Positions 11,171-21,046 of a stretch of 64,000 nucleotides of DNA are shown here, piece by piece. Where the stretch lies: NCBI RefSeq assembly GCF_029962835.1, contig NC_080577.1, positions 2,542,001-2,606,000 of the forward strand, in the 5' to 3' direction. Source of the stretch: Magnolia sinica. Taxonomy: Eukaryota; Streptophyta; Magnoliopsida; Magnoliales; Magnoliaceae. A program made the translations under genes and the position numbers. Under the pieces are notes generated by a model, which worked only from the letters and a program-made list of their open reading frames with translations, was not told the origin of the DNA and did no database searches. How positions within the stretch are numbered: the first letter of the stretch is position 1; each line of letters opens with the position of its first letter.

Positions 11171-11635
11171 ACATCCCACTAACATACTTATGAAAATTAA
11201 ACCACTGATCGGAATTTGAACTTGAACCACTAACAAATGAATAACACCATCTGCTTGTGATTTGGGCCATGAACATATGGATAATGAGAAGTACATATCA
11301 TGAATAATGAGAAGCACATAAGAAAATCAAACCAACAAACTATAGAAGTGATTTTTTTAGGAAAGCCCTAATCCTTTTCCCATTACAGATTTTAGGAAAC
11401 CGCTAATTCCAATATTGTTTCCTCTATAATCTGCGGATTTGTAGATCAGTAAATAAAAACCAAAAATCTCCATTTGAGAGAAATGATTACCTGCCAGGAA
11501 AGATATGAAGGGCGGGAGCTGCTGGCCGCACCAGATCTGGGGACAATAAAGGTGGCAATGGAGACGATGCGCCGAGAGGGAGGGAGAGAGAGAGGTATCA
11601 CGAGACAGGGAGAGGGAGATGGAGCACGAGACGGG
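11171..11635. other. Spacer with purine-rich stretch
   Basis: No gene is seen. A purine-rich run (ggagggagagagagagagg) lies at about 11578-11600, and a ggcgggagctgctggccgc segment lies just before it. The right border of the gene-fragment cluster may fall at or shortly before 11636, where the dirigent duplication begins. Confidence 0.35.
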
Positions 11636-11990
11636 GAGTAATTTGATACTCTGGCTGCGTATGGTGCTTGATACGCAGGCAGTTAGAAATGGTACAAATT
11701 AAACCGATTAAATTACGGAAACGACTTTCTTCAAGGAGAATGCCAAAGCTTAGATTGGTTGAGCAATTCCAACCACTGATTTGTGGACACTTGTTTGATG
11801 AAATTAGACGATTGGATATTCTCCATCATCTACCGTTTAATGTCTACCAACCTGATTCAATCAAATAATTGTAATTACTAGGTCATGATACGCATGACTT
11901 TTTAATTTGAATTGCTTGTATGATGTACGTACAATTTTAAAGTAATTTCTAAGTGCCTGCCGATCATCCATCACCCTCCACCAGGTACTC
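11636..11990. repeat. Dispersed repeat B, copy 1
   Basis: The block opens gtaatttgatactctgg, then cttgatacgcagg, and includes tttgtggacacttgtttgat. It recurs at 18507-18860 and, more diverged and interrupted, at 55833-56780, far from any dirigent gene. It is therefore a mobile repeat that happens to form the outer edge of the dirigent unit. No coding capacity is seen. Confidence 0.65.
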
Positions 11991-12087
11991 AAGGTTTCTC
12001 TTTCACTTTGCCCATTGAAAGGGCAGTGAAGAATCACTATTAGTAATTTATTGTATTATGCCAACCATCGTAATTAAATATAAGGTC

Positions 12088-12445
12088 TCAAGTCCAACTG
12101 GCTGGACCATAGGCTACAGTCCACCGAGCTAATAACACCCAGCATATTAAGTGAATGCAAAATCCAACCGTCGAATAGGTTGTCTCCACCAAGAAAATCA
12201 AAATATAGAAAAAGCATCCATAACTACTCACCAAACGGACCACATTTCTGTTTTCCTATTTATCAATGGTTAGACGTTATTGTTTGTGGTGTGGCATAGA
12301 TAAGTGGATGTTATTGATTTTTACACTTGGTGGTGGAAGCAACCTATTTGAAGGTTTAGATGTCATATGATAATACAGGTTGGGAGTTGTTTACGGATAT
12401 GGACAGTCATTTGTGGTCCAACCGACTGGACCGCAGACCTTCTCG
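12088..12445. repeat. Promoter fold-back element C, copy 1
   Basis: The left arm caagtccaactggctggacc and the right arm ggtccaaccgactggaccg are inverted copies. Further complementary stretches lie inward (for example aatccaaccgtcgaatagg against the right half). The element ends only about 70 bases before the start codon. Related arms (ccaaccagttggac) occur in intron 3 of the transporter gene at 40500-40865. Confidence 0.65.
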
Positions 12446-12457
12446 TCATGAAAAACC

Positions 12458-12466
12458 TATATATTG
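12458..12466 (+). promoter_or_regulatory. TATA box of dirigent gene 1
   Basis: The string cctatatattg lies about 55 bases before the start codon and is followed by a pyrimidine-rich leader (ctctccttctctctttc). The same arrangement precedes dirigent gene 2 at 19408-19418. Position and sequence fit a plant TATA box with a short 5' UTR. Confidence 0.65.
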
Positions 12467-12517
12467 TGAAAGGAGAGAGCAAAACACCATCTCTCCTTCT
12501 CTCTTTCAACTAAGAAA

Positions 12518-13084
12518 ATGGAGAAAGCAATGAAAGAGAAAAGGCTAAGTTCCATTCTCTTCATTATCGTTTTCTTATGTGGGTCCACATCCATGGCCTT
12601 CCGGCAACGTCCACAACCGTGCAATCACTTAGTATTCTACTTCCACGACGTCATCTACAACGGCGAGAATGCGGGAAACGCCACGTCAGCGATCGTGGCC
12701 GCACCTTCTTGGGGCAATCTTACAATCCTAAGCAGACTTAGCCGTTTTGGCGATATGGTCATCTTCGACGACCCAATCACCTCAGACAACAACCTGCATT
12801 CGCCGCCGGTGGGCCGTGCGCAGGGGATGTACTTCTACGATAAGAAGGAGATCTTCACCGCATGGCTGGCATTCAGCTTCGTTTTAAACTCCACGAACCA
12901 TAAGGGCACCATCAACTTCGCTGGAGCTGACCCATTGTTGAACAAGACTAGAGATATATCGGTGATTGGTGGGACGGGCGACTTCTTCATGGCGAGAGGA
13001 ATGGCGACATTGTCGACCGACGCTATCGAGGGAGAAGTGTATTTCCGTCTTCGGGTTGATATTAATCTTTATGAATGTTATTGA
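12518..13084 (+). CDS. Dirigent protein (DIR-a-like), copy 1
   Basis: A single-exon gene of 188 residues, the usual length for dirigent proteins. These extracellular beta-barrel proteins steer the coupling of oxidase-generated monolignol radicals, giving for example pinoresinol. Residues 1-27 form a secretory signal peptide (basic start, LSSILFIIVFLCGSTSMA). The dirigent domain follows, with HLVFYFHDVIYNGENAGNAT, FGDMVIFDDPIT, PVGRAQGMYFYD, SVIGGTGDFFMARG and the C-terminal VDINLYECY. The ending with YECY and the GRAQG-YFYD wording are closest to the DIR-a group known from lignan formation; substrate and stereochemistry cannot be read from sequence. N-glycosylation sequons (NAT, NLT, NST, NKT) are present. 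The start is supported by the signal peptide and by copy 2. No disruption is visible. Confidence 0.95.
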   Translation: MEKAMKEKRLSSILFIIVFLCGSTSMAFRQRPQPCNHLVFYFHDVIYNGENAGNATSAIVAAPSWGNLTILSRLSRFGDMVIFDDPITSDNNLHSPPVGRAQGMYFYDKKEIFTAWLAFSFVLNSTNHKGTINFAGADPLLNKTRDISVIGGTGDFFMARGMATLSTDAIEGEVYFRLRVDINLYECY

Positions 13085-13366
13085 TTTTTAATGATTTTGG
13101 TAATTGGGTGATTAACCTTTGGTGGTTTTTGTCTAATTTAAATGGTGATTAGACATTAGCTTTTATGCAATTAATAAAATGGGTTTGAGATGAAACCTCT
13201 CTCTTTGGTTTGTGTAATAAATGTCTTTGTTTTGTTTGAATTTTCAGTATTTTCAGTTGTTAGTTTTGCTCTTTATCTCTCCGAAGATGCTTCCCTGTGA
13301 GTGAAATGAGTAAAATGCCTTCAGTTATTATTTCTTTGAAAGGTGACATACTCAACGGATTGTGGC
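13085..13366 (+). terminator. 3' flank and likely polyadenylation signals of dirigent gene 1
   Basis: Possible polyadenylation signals are attaataaaatg near 13170 and taataaatgtc near 13216. The flank is conserved in copy 2 up to tgtggccccg, which marks the end of the duplicated unit. Confidence 0.5.
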
Positions 13367-13389
13367 CCCGCCTAGTATTTTTATTACAT

Positions 13390-13810
13390 CGAATGCGACC
13401 GTGATGTATGGTTTCTATCCACACCGTTCATCAAGTTTTACGTACAATTTCAGCGCATGTGCCCAAAAGTTAGGCAGATCCAGGATAGAGGATAACCACA
13501 CAATGGGGATTGAATTATTACCGTTAAAAACTTCCTGGGGCACAGAAGTTTTCCGATCGAGCTGATTTTTGTGCTTTCCCTTCATCCAGGTCAATGTAAC
13601 TTTATAAATAGGTTGGATTGCAAATAAACATCGAAGGGGCCCTAGGAAAGTTTCAACGGTGAGCATCATTATCACCGCTGCTTTCTATGGTGTGTTTCTC
13701 TTGAGCGTTATATCCGCCTAATTTTTTTGTCCAATTAATTAAAATGGCACGAAGAAATGGATGGACGGTGTGGATGAAATTTATGCATCATGTTGGCCAC
13801 TCAAAGCTCT
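13390..13810. repeat. GGCCC fold-back element
   Basis: The left arm reads gtgatgtatggtttctatcc and acaccgttcatc. The right arm ends ggatggacggtgtggatga and atgcatcatgttggcc, its inverted complement. The centre has cttcatccaggtcaatgtaa, ggttggattgcaaataaaca and agggccctaggaaagtttc, all family landmarks. Confidence 0.75.
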
Positions 13811-13857
13811 GGCTGGGATAGAACGCAATCCCAAGCCAATGGCTGGTGGTCGGTGCA

Positions 13858-14290
13858 CTGTGGGCCCCATCATGATTTATGTGTTTCATCCATGACGTCT
13901 ATCTATTTTTTTTAGATCATTTTATGGCATAAGACCAAAAATGAGATATATCCCAGTCTCAAGTGGACCACATTACAGGAAACAGTGTTGAATGAAGGTC
14001 GACCATTAAAAACTTTTTGGGGGCCATGAAAGTTTTGGATCAAGATGATATTTATTTTTTCCCTTAATCTGAGTCTGTGTGACCTAATAAACAGATTGGA
14101 TGTCAAATAAACATTACAGTGGGCCTTAGGAGGATTTTAATGATGGATAGCCAATCGCTATTGTTTTCCGGTAGTGTGGTCCACCTGAGTTTTATATCCC
14201 TTTCATTTTTAGGAAAAAGTACGAAAATGATCTGTTAAAATGGATGAACGGAATGGATGAAACACATACATCATGTTGGGGCCCACAGAG
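13858..14290. repeat. GGCCC fold-back element
   Basis: Inverted arms run from gtgggccccatcatgattta to acatcatgttggggcccac. Internal landmarks are aagtggaccacattacagg, cttaatctgagtctgtgtga and tggtccacctgagttttat. It lies back to back with the previous copy. Confidence 0.75.
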
Positions 14291-14444
14291 CACCGACCAT
14301 CAGCCACGGGGCTGGTGGCAGGGGGAGTAGCCAATCCGTTTCCCCAACATGTGGCCTAACTGATGTTAACTTTTTTAATGGATGAGCGCTTTTTAGTCAT
14401 CCGACACGCACCATACGCGGTAAAAATTTCATGGGGCTGAGTGC

Positions 14445-14765
14445 ATGGGAACCTTACCATGCACATACTTGCAATTGGACTCGTTGGCATCCACATCATC
14501 TATCTGGACCGTCCAGTAGGTCCTCTCCGCTCTTCATATGTTACCTGAAAGAAAAAAACTTATTGATCAGATAATCCAACCCGTTGAATCAGTAGCTTAT
14601 AGAATTCTATAGACAAGATCGTTCATATATAGAAGAGAGGACCATCCGATTTCTGTGAGTTTTATGATAGATGATTAGACTAGATGTAATGGACGGATCA
14701 GATTGGCAATTTGAAAGATGACAAGTCCTAGTGCAATGGCGTGCATGGTAAGGTTTCCATACACA
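14445..14765. repeat. Short fold-back element of a different family
   Basis: The left arm aaccttaccatgcac and the right arm gtgcatggtaaggttt are complementary, with further pairing inward (tctatctggaccgtcc against atggacggatcagatt). It shares no central landmarks with the GGCCC family. Confidence 0.55.
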
Positions 14766-15049
14766 CAGTCCAAGAAACCATTTCTTTTAACTCTGATCAC
14801 AGCCACGTGCCAATGTGGGACGTGCGGGCAAGATCTGGGTCGTTCATCTAGTGAAACCCAAAACACGCCGGGCCAGTTCAGTCATAAAGTGGACCTTACA
14901 AGAAACTGGAAAGTTAAAAAGTAATCAAATGGTCCACTCAATGTATGTGTGCGGCCCACCTGATGCAAATCCGTCGCGTATCCTACCAAATTGGTAGAAG
15001 TGGAGAGATCAGGTTTGGCTTCTCTTGCAATAGCATCAGCCTTCTGCGT

Positions 15050-15150
15050 GTTACACGTCTACAGGCACCCTTCTTCTGTTTTTAAGTTGCATCGTTTACA
15101 GGCACCCTTCTTTCTTTAAAGGTACACGTTGACAGGCACCCTTCTTATTT
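15050..15150. repeat. Three short tandem repeats
   Basis: The unit aca-gt-tacaggcacccttctt occurs three times in a row, with spacers of unequal length (roughly 40-45 bases per unit). No function is evident. Confidence 0.6.
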
Positions 15151-15184
15151 AAAAGTTAAATAAGGCAGAAAATATAAAAACTTG

Positions 15185-15615
15185 TAGAGCACACCATAAT
15201 GGATGTGACCTAATCCATGCTATCCACCTCTTTTGCCGGCTCATTTTAGAGTATTGAGTCAAAAAATGAGATAGATCTGAAGCTCAAATATAGACTACAT
15301 TATAAGAAATAGTGAGAATTGAACACACGGTTGGAAACTTCCTGGGCCCCTAAAAGTTTATGATTAAGTTAATATTTGTGTTTTCTCTTTATCCATGGAT
15401 CTCAATGACCTTATGAACAAGTTAGATGACAAACAAATGTTAACATGAGCCATAAGAAAGAAAAAGCTTTCCACGTTGGATGACTTTTGGACTACTATTT
15501 CATGTGGTGTGGAACACTTGAGCTTCAAATCTACTTCATTTTTTGGCTCATGTCTAAAATATTTTAGTTAAACAGTTTAATAGTATGGATAAGTCACATA
15601 TATCAAGGTAGGGCT
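15185..15615. repeat. GGCCC fold-back element, diverged
   Basis: Left landmarks are cataatggatgtgacctaat and ctcaaatatagactacatt. Centre landmarks are ttctctttatccatggatc and tgaccttatgaacaagttag. Right landmarks are catgtggtgtggaacacttg and tcacatatatcaaggtaggg. Its right end runs into repeat A copy 2. Confidence 0.6.
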
Positions 15616-16045
15616 CATAAATTTTAGTCAACCCTATTAACCAAATTTTGAGGCAATTTTTATTTCTCACCAAATATAGGTTAGAAATTAAAACATCTTA
15701 TTGTGTGTATTTACTAAGGGGTCGTTTGGATGCCTATAAAATTATTAAGATGTAATTCGATTATAGGTGTAAAGTGTTTACAGCCTGTGTTATTTGACTG
15801 TAAGCTTATGATATGATTATATGTGAACAATTGCATGTGTTTGGATAACTTGTAATCTATTTATAGCCTGTAGCTAAGTATTCATGCCCGACAAAGCTTA
15901 GAGTAATAAATATTTTAAAAAGGAATCAAATGACATATAAAGTTTTCATTTATGATTGATCATTATCATGAGCCTAATTCAGTAAAGCTTGTGGCCGATC
16001 TTTACACAAAACAAAGCATTTGGTGGACCACAGATATGGGCCCAC
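15545..16045. repeat. Dispersed repeat A, copy 2
   Basis: This is the full-length partner of 1-545 in the same orientation, from tggctcatgtctaaaat to tatgggcccac. Both copies share the motif gatgcctataaaat, common near ends of plant MITEs, but no clean target duplication was found. Confidence 0.6.
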
Positions 16046-16049
16046 TATT

Positions 16050-16840
16050 TTAAAATCAGTGAGAGTAATTTCATTATGGTGATTTTGTATATTGATGACA
16101 TTCTGTTGACCAGTAGTGACATCAAGATGTCGATCGACAACAAGAAATTCTTATCTCAAAGATTTGAAATGAAGGACCTTAGTGATGCCTCTTATATCAT
16201 CGGCATTGAGATTTGCTATGACAGATCATGTGAACTGCTCAATCTGTCACAGAGAGCCTATATTACTGTGGTACTCGAAAGGTATGACATGTAAAATTGT
16301 GCTCCTAGTCAGTCGCCCATTGTAAATGATGACAAATTTAGCTAATTCCAATGCTTAAGAATGATTTGGATAAAAATCGAATGAAGAAATTTCCATACAC
16401 ATCAGGAGTAGGGAGCATTATGTATGCTCAAGTCTGCATGCGACTAGATATTGACTTTGTTGTTGGAATGTTAGGCAGATATCTATCAAATCAAGTAATA
16501 CTGCATTAGATAGCTATAAAAAAAGTATTGCGGTATCTATAAAGAATAAAAGACTTCGAACTCATATGTAGAGGATCTGATCATTTGGAGTTGATAGTAT
16601 ACTCGGATGCAAGTCCACCTCAGGCTACATCTTCATGATGGTTGGTGAGGCTGTCTTAGAAAAGCATAAAAAAGTCAACCACAGTCTCATCCATCATGAA
16701 AGCGGAATTTATTACTTGGCATGATACATTTAATTCGATACTAACAATATTGATAAATGAGATTGTCATAACATTACCTATTTTATCCAACAATTATATT
16801 GGTTAGTTATTTAGATGTTTTCTCAAAACAAAACAAAATT
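16050..16840 (+). mobile_element. Ty1/copia reverse transcriptase and RNase H fragment (fossil)
   Basis: The translation contains the YIDDILLTS active-site motif of copia reverse transcriptase, then FLSQRFEMKDL. Further on are RNase-H-side landmarks (SIMYAQVCMRLDI and a YSDA motif). No gag, protease, integrase or LTRs are attached. The fragment is old and carries several breaks. It starts directly after repeat A copy 2. Confidence 0.8.
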
Positions 16841-17596
16841 TCAAAAAGTTTTTAAAAGATTAATCATTAACATTGATCAATGTGGCCCAAGTTAGAGAAT
16901 GCAAGAATCCTATAAGGTGAGCCTTATTGATCAACAATCTAGATTAATCTAAAGGTTAGATAATGTGATCGAGTGCACCAATGGGCCCCACTAAGTTGTG
17001 ATGCATTCATAAATTCATGTAAGGTGTGAACTACTGCTACAATTGTAATACACACACGGTATCTTAGAGGAATTGGGATTACCAATTCATGTGAAGCCTT
17101 TCATGGAGAAGAGTTTTAATGGGTTTCAAACTCCTCTGCCCTCCATAGTATAAATCATAACTGGGTCCCAATCCAACATCATGGACAGAAGTTTAAGCCC
17201 ATCGCGTCTTCTCTAAGGGGTGTAAGGAAATGAAGATCTCAGTTGTCCGATTTAACAGCAATGGTGGCACAAATAGGTAGGCCATCTTCTTCATCGATCA
17301 TTCATATCCAATGCCCAGTAGATCCTCATCTAGATCTTACATGTATGTGATACATGGAGCAGTGCATGAGTGGGACCCCACCTGGTCAAATGATTTAAGA
17401 AAACTTGCCATACGTACGCATTCAATTTACTCGTGTGGCCCGCTAGACAACTCGGACAGTCTGGTTTTCGCATCAGTGCTTTGCACAGTGGGACCCACCT
17501 TATTTACGACTCTCGAATCCAGACGCATGCGATCGATGTTAACAAGTGTGTGCGCGAGGTGTAAAGGTGGGATGCGGATTGCATGTTGAGTAAACT
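16841..17596. other. Spacer, no gene recognised
   Basis: Mixed composition with a few GGCCC-like words (gtgcaccaatgggcccc near 16974, gtgggaccccacc near 17370), so it is probably decayed fold-back material. Open frames at 17311-17589 and 17427-17708 overlap on opposite strands and show no domain. Confidence 0.4.
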
Positions 17597-17975
17597 TTAT
17601 GCAGCCCACAACGATGTATGTGTCATATCCATGCCATCCATCCGTTTTTCGAGCTAACATTAGGGCATGAGCCCAACATGAAGCACATCCAAAGCTCAAG
17701 TGTACCACACCATAGGAAACAGTGGGAATTGAACCACAACCGTTGAAAGCTTCCCGGGGCTACAGAAGTTTTAGATGAAGCTGATATATGTGACAAATAA
17801 ACATCACTAGGGCCCTAGGAAGGTTTCAATGGTGGACGTCATTAGCCCTTGTTTCCTGTAGTGTGTGCACCTAAGCTTTGCGTATCCTTCAATTTTGAGC
17901 TCCTGCCTTAAAATGAGCTTTTAAAAATAGATGAACAGCATAGATAAAGCACATACACCACAGTGGACCCCACGG
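17597..17975. repeat. GGCCC fold-back element with shortened centre
   Basis: Arms run from gcccacaacgatgtatgtg to catacaccacagtggacccc. Landmarks are gtaccacaccataggaaac, gggccctaggaaggtttca and the partner stretch near tttcctgtagtgtg. The central part with the attcatccaggtctgtg landmark is missing. Confidence 0.7.
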
Positions 17976-18506
17976 AGTTTACTCAGCAGGCGATAGCGTG
18001 CTAAGTTACTCGCACGCGATCCGCGTCGGTAAAGATGCGTGTGAAGTGGTTGTATCATGCATGTGGGGTTAGCAAATTTCATGATGGCCTGGGTCGTAAG
18101 CAAAGGTGTGAGTAAAAAATCGGAATTGAAGATTTACAGTATCTTGATGAGCCATAGGTTCTCATGATGGGCACACGTGGACCCTTGGTTCAATGATCCA
18201 TTCCATTGATCTGATGGGTCCCGCTGTGGATGGGATTCCCAAAAATCTTCCACATTGCACTATACTAACCTTTTGATCGATTAGGAAGAGCAAAAAAAAA
18301 AAATTAAGTGATGGTCCACATTCAATATAAAACATGGCCAAAGATTGAAGGATGTTTTCTTCAAAATGGGAGAATTTTAAGTAATCCCCCAAAAAAGTAG
18401 GGCCCATCAGGTTAACGGCCTGGATTCCTAGGTCATGGTTTAGAAATCAAGTACCCTCGGCAAACTGCACTCCACTGTAGCCCATGGCACTATAATTCCT
18501 CCGTGG
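17976..18506. other. Spacer with decayed repeat words
   Basis: No gene. It contains words such as tgggtcccgctgtggatggg near 18218 and agggcccatcagg near 18399 that recur elsewhere in the window. No clear pairing arms were found. Confidence 0.4.
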
Positions 18507-18967
18507 GTAGTAATTTGATACTCTGGCTGCGTATGGTGCTTGATACGCAGGCAGTTAGAAATGGTACAAATTAAACCGATTAAGGAAACAACTTGCTTCA
18601 AGGAGAATGCCAAAGTTCAGATTGGTTGAGCAATTCCAACCTCTGATTTGCGGACACTTGTTTGATGAAATTAGACGATGGGATATTCTCCATCATCTAC
18701 CGTTCAATGTCTACCAGCCTGATTCAATCAAATAATTGTAATTACTAGGTCATGATACGCCTGACTTTTTAATTTGAATTGCTTGTATGATGTACGTACA
18801 ATTTTAAAGTAATTTCTAAGTGCATGCCGATCATCGATCACCCTCCACCAGAGTATTCAAAGTTTCTCTTCCACTTTGCCCGTTGAGAGGACAATGAAAT
18901 GAAATAATACCTTGGAAGCTAAAAATCACCATTAGTAATTCATTGTATTCTGCCAACCATCATAATT

Positions 18968-19395
18968 AAATAGAAGGACTCAAGTCCAACTGTCTGGACC
19001 ACAAGCTACAGTCCAACAAGCTAATAACAGCCAACATATTAAGTGAATGCAAAATCCAAACGTCGAATAGGTTCTCTCCACCAAGAAGATCACATTATAC
19101 AAAAAATCATCCATAACTACTCACCAAGTGAGCCACACTTCTATTTTCCTATTTATCAATGGATAAGCGTTATTGTTTGTGGTGTGGCCGAGATGAGTGG
19201 ATGTTATTAATTGTTACACTTGGTGCTGGAAGCAACCTATTGGAAGGTTTAGATGCCATATGCATATTACAGGTTGGAAGTTATTTACTGGATATGGACA
19301 GTCAGGTTTAGATGCCATATGCATATTACAGGTTGGAAGTTATTTACTGGATATGGACAGTCATTTGTGGTCCAACTGACTGGACTGCAGACCTT
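18968..19395. repeat. Promoter fold-back element C, copy 2, with internal 59-bp tandem duplication
   Basis: Arms caagtccaactgtctggacc and tggtccaactgactggactg match copy 1. In the right half a 59-bp unit starting aggtttagatgccatatgc is present twice, head to tail, at 19245-19303 and 19304-19362. Copy 1 has the unit once. The two units look identical, so this is a recent local event in the promoter of dirigent gene 2. Confidence 0.8.
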
Positions 19396-19407
19396 CTCGT
19401 CATGAAA

Positions 19408-19418
19408 AACCCCTATAT
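19408..19418 (+). promoter_or_regulatory. TATA box of dirigent gene 2
   Basis: The string cccctatatattg lies about 60 bases before the start codon, followed by a pyrimidine leader made longer by a (CT)n run. It is conserved with gene 1. Confidence 0.65.
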
Positions 19419-19475
19419 ATTGTGAAAGGAAAGAGCAAAACACCATCTCTCTCTCTCTCTCTTTCAACCAAGAAA

Positions 19476-20051
19476 ATGGAGAAAGTAATGAAAGAGAAAA
19501 GGCTAAGTTCCATTCTCTTCATCGTAGTCTTCTTATGTGGGTCCACATCCATGGCCCACAAGCCCTTCCGGCAACTTCCACAACCGTGCAATCACCTAGT
19601 ATTCTACTTCCACGACGTCATCTACAACGGCGAGAATGCGGGAAACGCCACTTCGGCCATCGTAGCCGCACCTTCTTGGGGCAACCGTACCATCCTAAGC
19701 GGACTTAACCATTTCGGTGATATGGTCGTCTTCGACGACCCAATCACCTTAGACAACAACCTGCATTCGCGGCCGGTGGGCCGTGCGCAGGGGATGTTCT
19801 TCTACGATAAAAAGGAGATCTTCACCGCGTGGGTGGCATTCAGCTTCGTTTTCAACTCGACGAACCACAAGGGCAGCATCGACTTTGTTGGGGCTGACAT
19901 ATTGATGAACAAGACCAGGGATATATCGGTGATTGGTGGGACGGGTGACTTCTTCATGACGAGAGGAATCGCCACATTGTCGACCGACGCTATGGAGGGA
20001 GAAGTGTATTTCCGCCTTCGGGTTGATATTAATCTTTATGAATGTTATTGA
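19476..20051 (+). CDS. Dirigent protein (DIR-a-like), copy 2
   Basis: A 191-residue single-exon paralogue of the gene at 12518. An upstream in-frame ATG at 19422 exists. I chose 19476 because the frame there gives the same signal peptide start (MEKVMKEKRLSS) as copy 1, while the upstream stretch is the low-complexity leader. The domain landmarks are all present: FYFHDVIYNGEN, FDDPITLDNNLHS, GRAQGMFFYDKKE, GGTGDFFMTRG and VDINLYECY. It has three extra residues (HKP) after the signal peptide and about 21 substitutions relative to copy 1. Several of these cluster in LSGLNHF and in SIDFVGADILMN, which lie in loops near the barrel. The predicted role is secreted radical-coupling guidance in lignan metabolism. 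No break is visible, so both copies could be expressed. Confidence 0.95.
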   Translation: MEKVMKEKRLSSILFIVVFLCGSTSMAHKPFRQLPQPCNHLVFYFHDVIYNGENAGNATSAIVAAPSWGNRTILSGLNHFGDMVVFDDPITLDNNLHSRPVGRAQGMFFYDKKEIFTAWVAFSFVFNSTNHKGSIDFVGADILMNKTRDISVIGGTGDFFMTRGIATLSTDAMEGEVYFRLRVDINLYECY

Positions 20052-20352
20052 TTTTTAATGATTTTGGTAATAGCCTTTGGTGGTTTTTGTCTGATCTAAA
20101 TGGTGATTAGACATGAGCTTTTGTGTAATTAATAAAATGGGGTTTGAAGTGAAACCTCTCTCTTTGGTTTGTGTAATTGTTTTGTTTGAAATTCTCGGTT
20201 TTTTCAGTTGTTGGTTTTGCTCTCTGTCTCTCCCAACGCTATTCACGCAATAACATTATAAAAGAAGATGCTCCCCTGTGAGTGAAATGAGTAAAATGCC
20301 TTCACTTATTATTTTCTTTGAAAGGTGACATAAGTCAACGGATTGTGGCCCC

Positions 20353-20539
20353 GAATAGTTTTTTTTTTTTTTCTTTTTTTAAGGGAATTTGATCGTACCT
20401 AGCTATATATGGTCAAATTCCCTAAACGTAATCAACCTTTCAAATATTCCGACCGTCGCTTTCTGACCAGCTTCGGAAAGAATTTCAGACCAAAATGCCA
20501 TTATCCCCTTATTTCACGGGAAGCCTTTTTTGTGTGGGC
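20353..20539. other. Short spacer with T-run and small palindrome
   Basis: A long T-rich run (about 20358-20381) is followed by a small inverted repeat, gggaatttgatc ... gtcaaattccc (about 20384-20424). It could be a tiny MITE or a transcription-termination-like hairpin. Nothing else is seen. Confidence 0.35.
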
Positions 20540-20874
20540 AAGGCCCAACTCGTGGGGACCACATTGATGTATGTTGATAATCCACGCTGCCCATCCTTTT
20601 TGCCTTGTCATTCTAGGGATAAGGTACAAATATCAACTTGAAGTAGAGCTCATGTGGGCCATATAATAAAAAATAATTGTGACAATGGCACCCATTATTG
20701 AAACTTTTCAAGCTCACTGTGATGTTTGTTAGAAGTGAACACCGCCCCAATCAGGACTTTTTAAGCCCACGGCGAGCTAACCGACAAGGTGAATGGAACG
20801 AATCATCTCATTGTGGGCCTTAAGCTATGGTACCAATGATTATCCTTTCATTTAATAGTAAAGGAAGTAAACAT

Positions 20875-21030
20875 GTAATAACCGCGACCCATATAATATG
20901 ACAATCACGACCAAGATAACATTACAACCACGACCCATATAACACGACAATTACAACTCATGACAACCACGACTCATATAAAAAAATTGACAACCACGAT
21001 CGATATAACATGACAACTACGACATTGACC
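20875..21030. repeat. Degenerate tandem array in the left arm
   Basis: About six copies of a 20-25-bp unit near acaaccacgacccatataac. The complementary array (gtcatgttatatgggtcgtg and variants) occupies about 22600-22740 in the right arm. Such arrays in fold-back arms are typical of Foldback-type elements. Confidence 0.7.
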
Positions 21031-21046
21031 CTTGCTCCATTACAAT

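Larger units (their letters stand above)
11636..13366 (+). repeat. Dirigent gene duplication unit, copy 1
   Basis: The unit matches 18507-20352 from gtaatttgatactctgg through the upstream repeat, promoter hairpin, TATA region, coding exon and 3' flank to tgtggccccg. The sequence outside both ends differs between copies. The coding exons differ at about 21 of 188 shared residues, so the duplication is not very recent. Confidence 0.9.
18507..20352 (+). repeat. Dirigent gene duplication unit, copy 2
   Basis: This is the direct partner of 11636-13366, about 6.9 kb downstream in the same orientation. It holds repeat B copy 2 (18507-18860), promoter hairpin copy 2, TATA, coding exon and 3' flank. 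Small length differences include an extra 59-bp tandem copy in the hairpin and extra bases near 18895. Confidence 0.9.

Noticed and set aside
12088-12445. MicroRNA gene at the dirigent promoter hairpin
   Set aside because: The hairpin is long and belongs to a transposon-like family with several copies. Nothing in the sequence singles out a miRNA duplex.
19422-19475. Upstream ATG of dirigent gene 2, giving a longer N-terminus
   Set aside because: The extra residues are encoded by the (CT)n leader. Copy 1 starts at the MEK position with a standard signal peptide.
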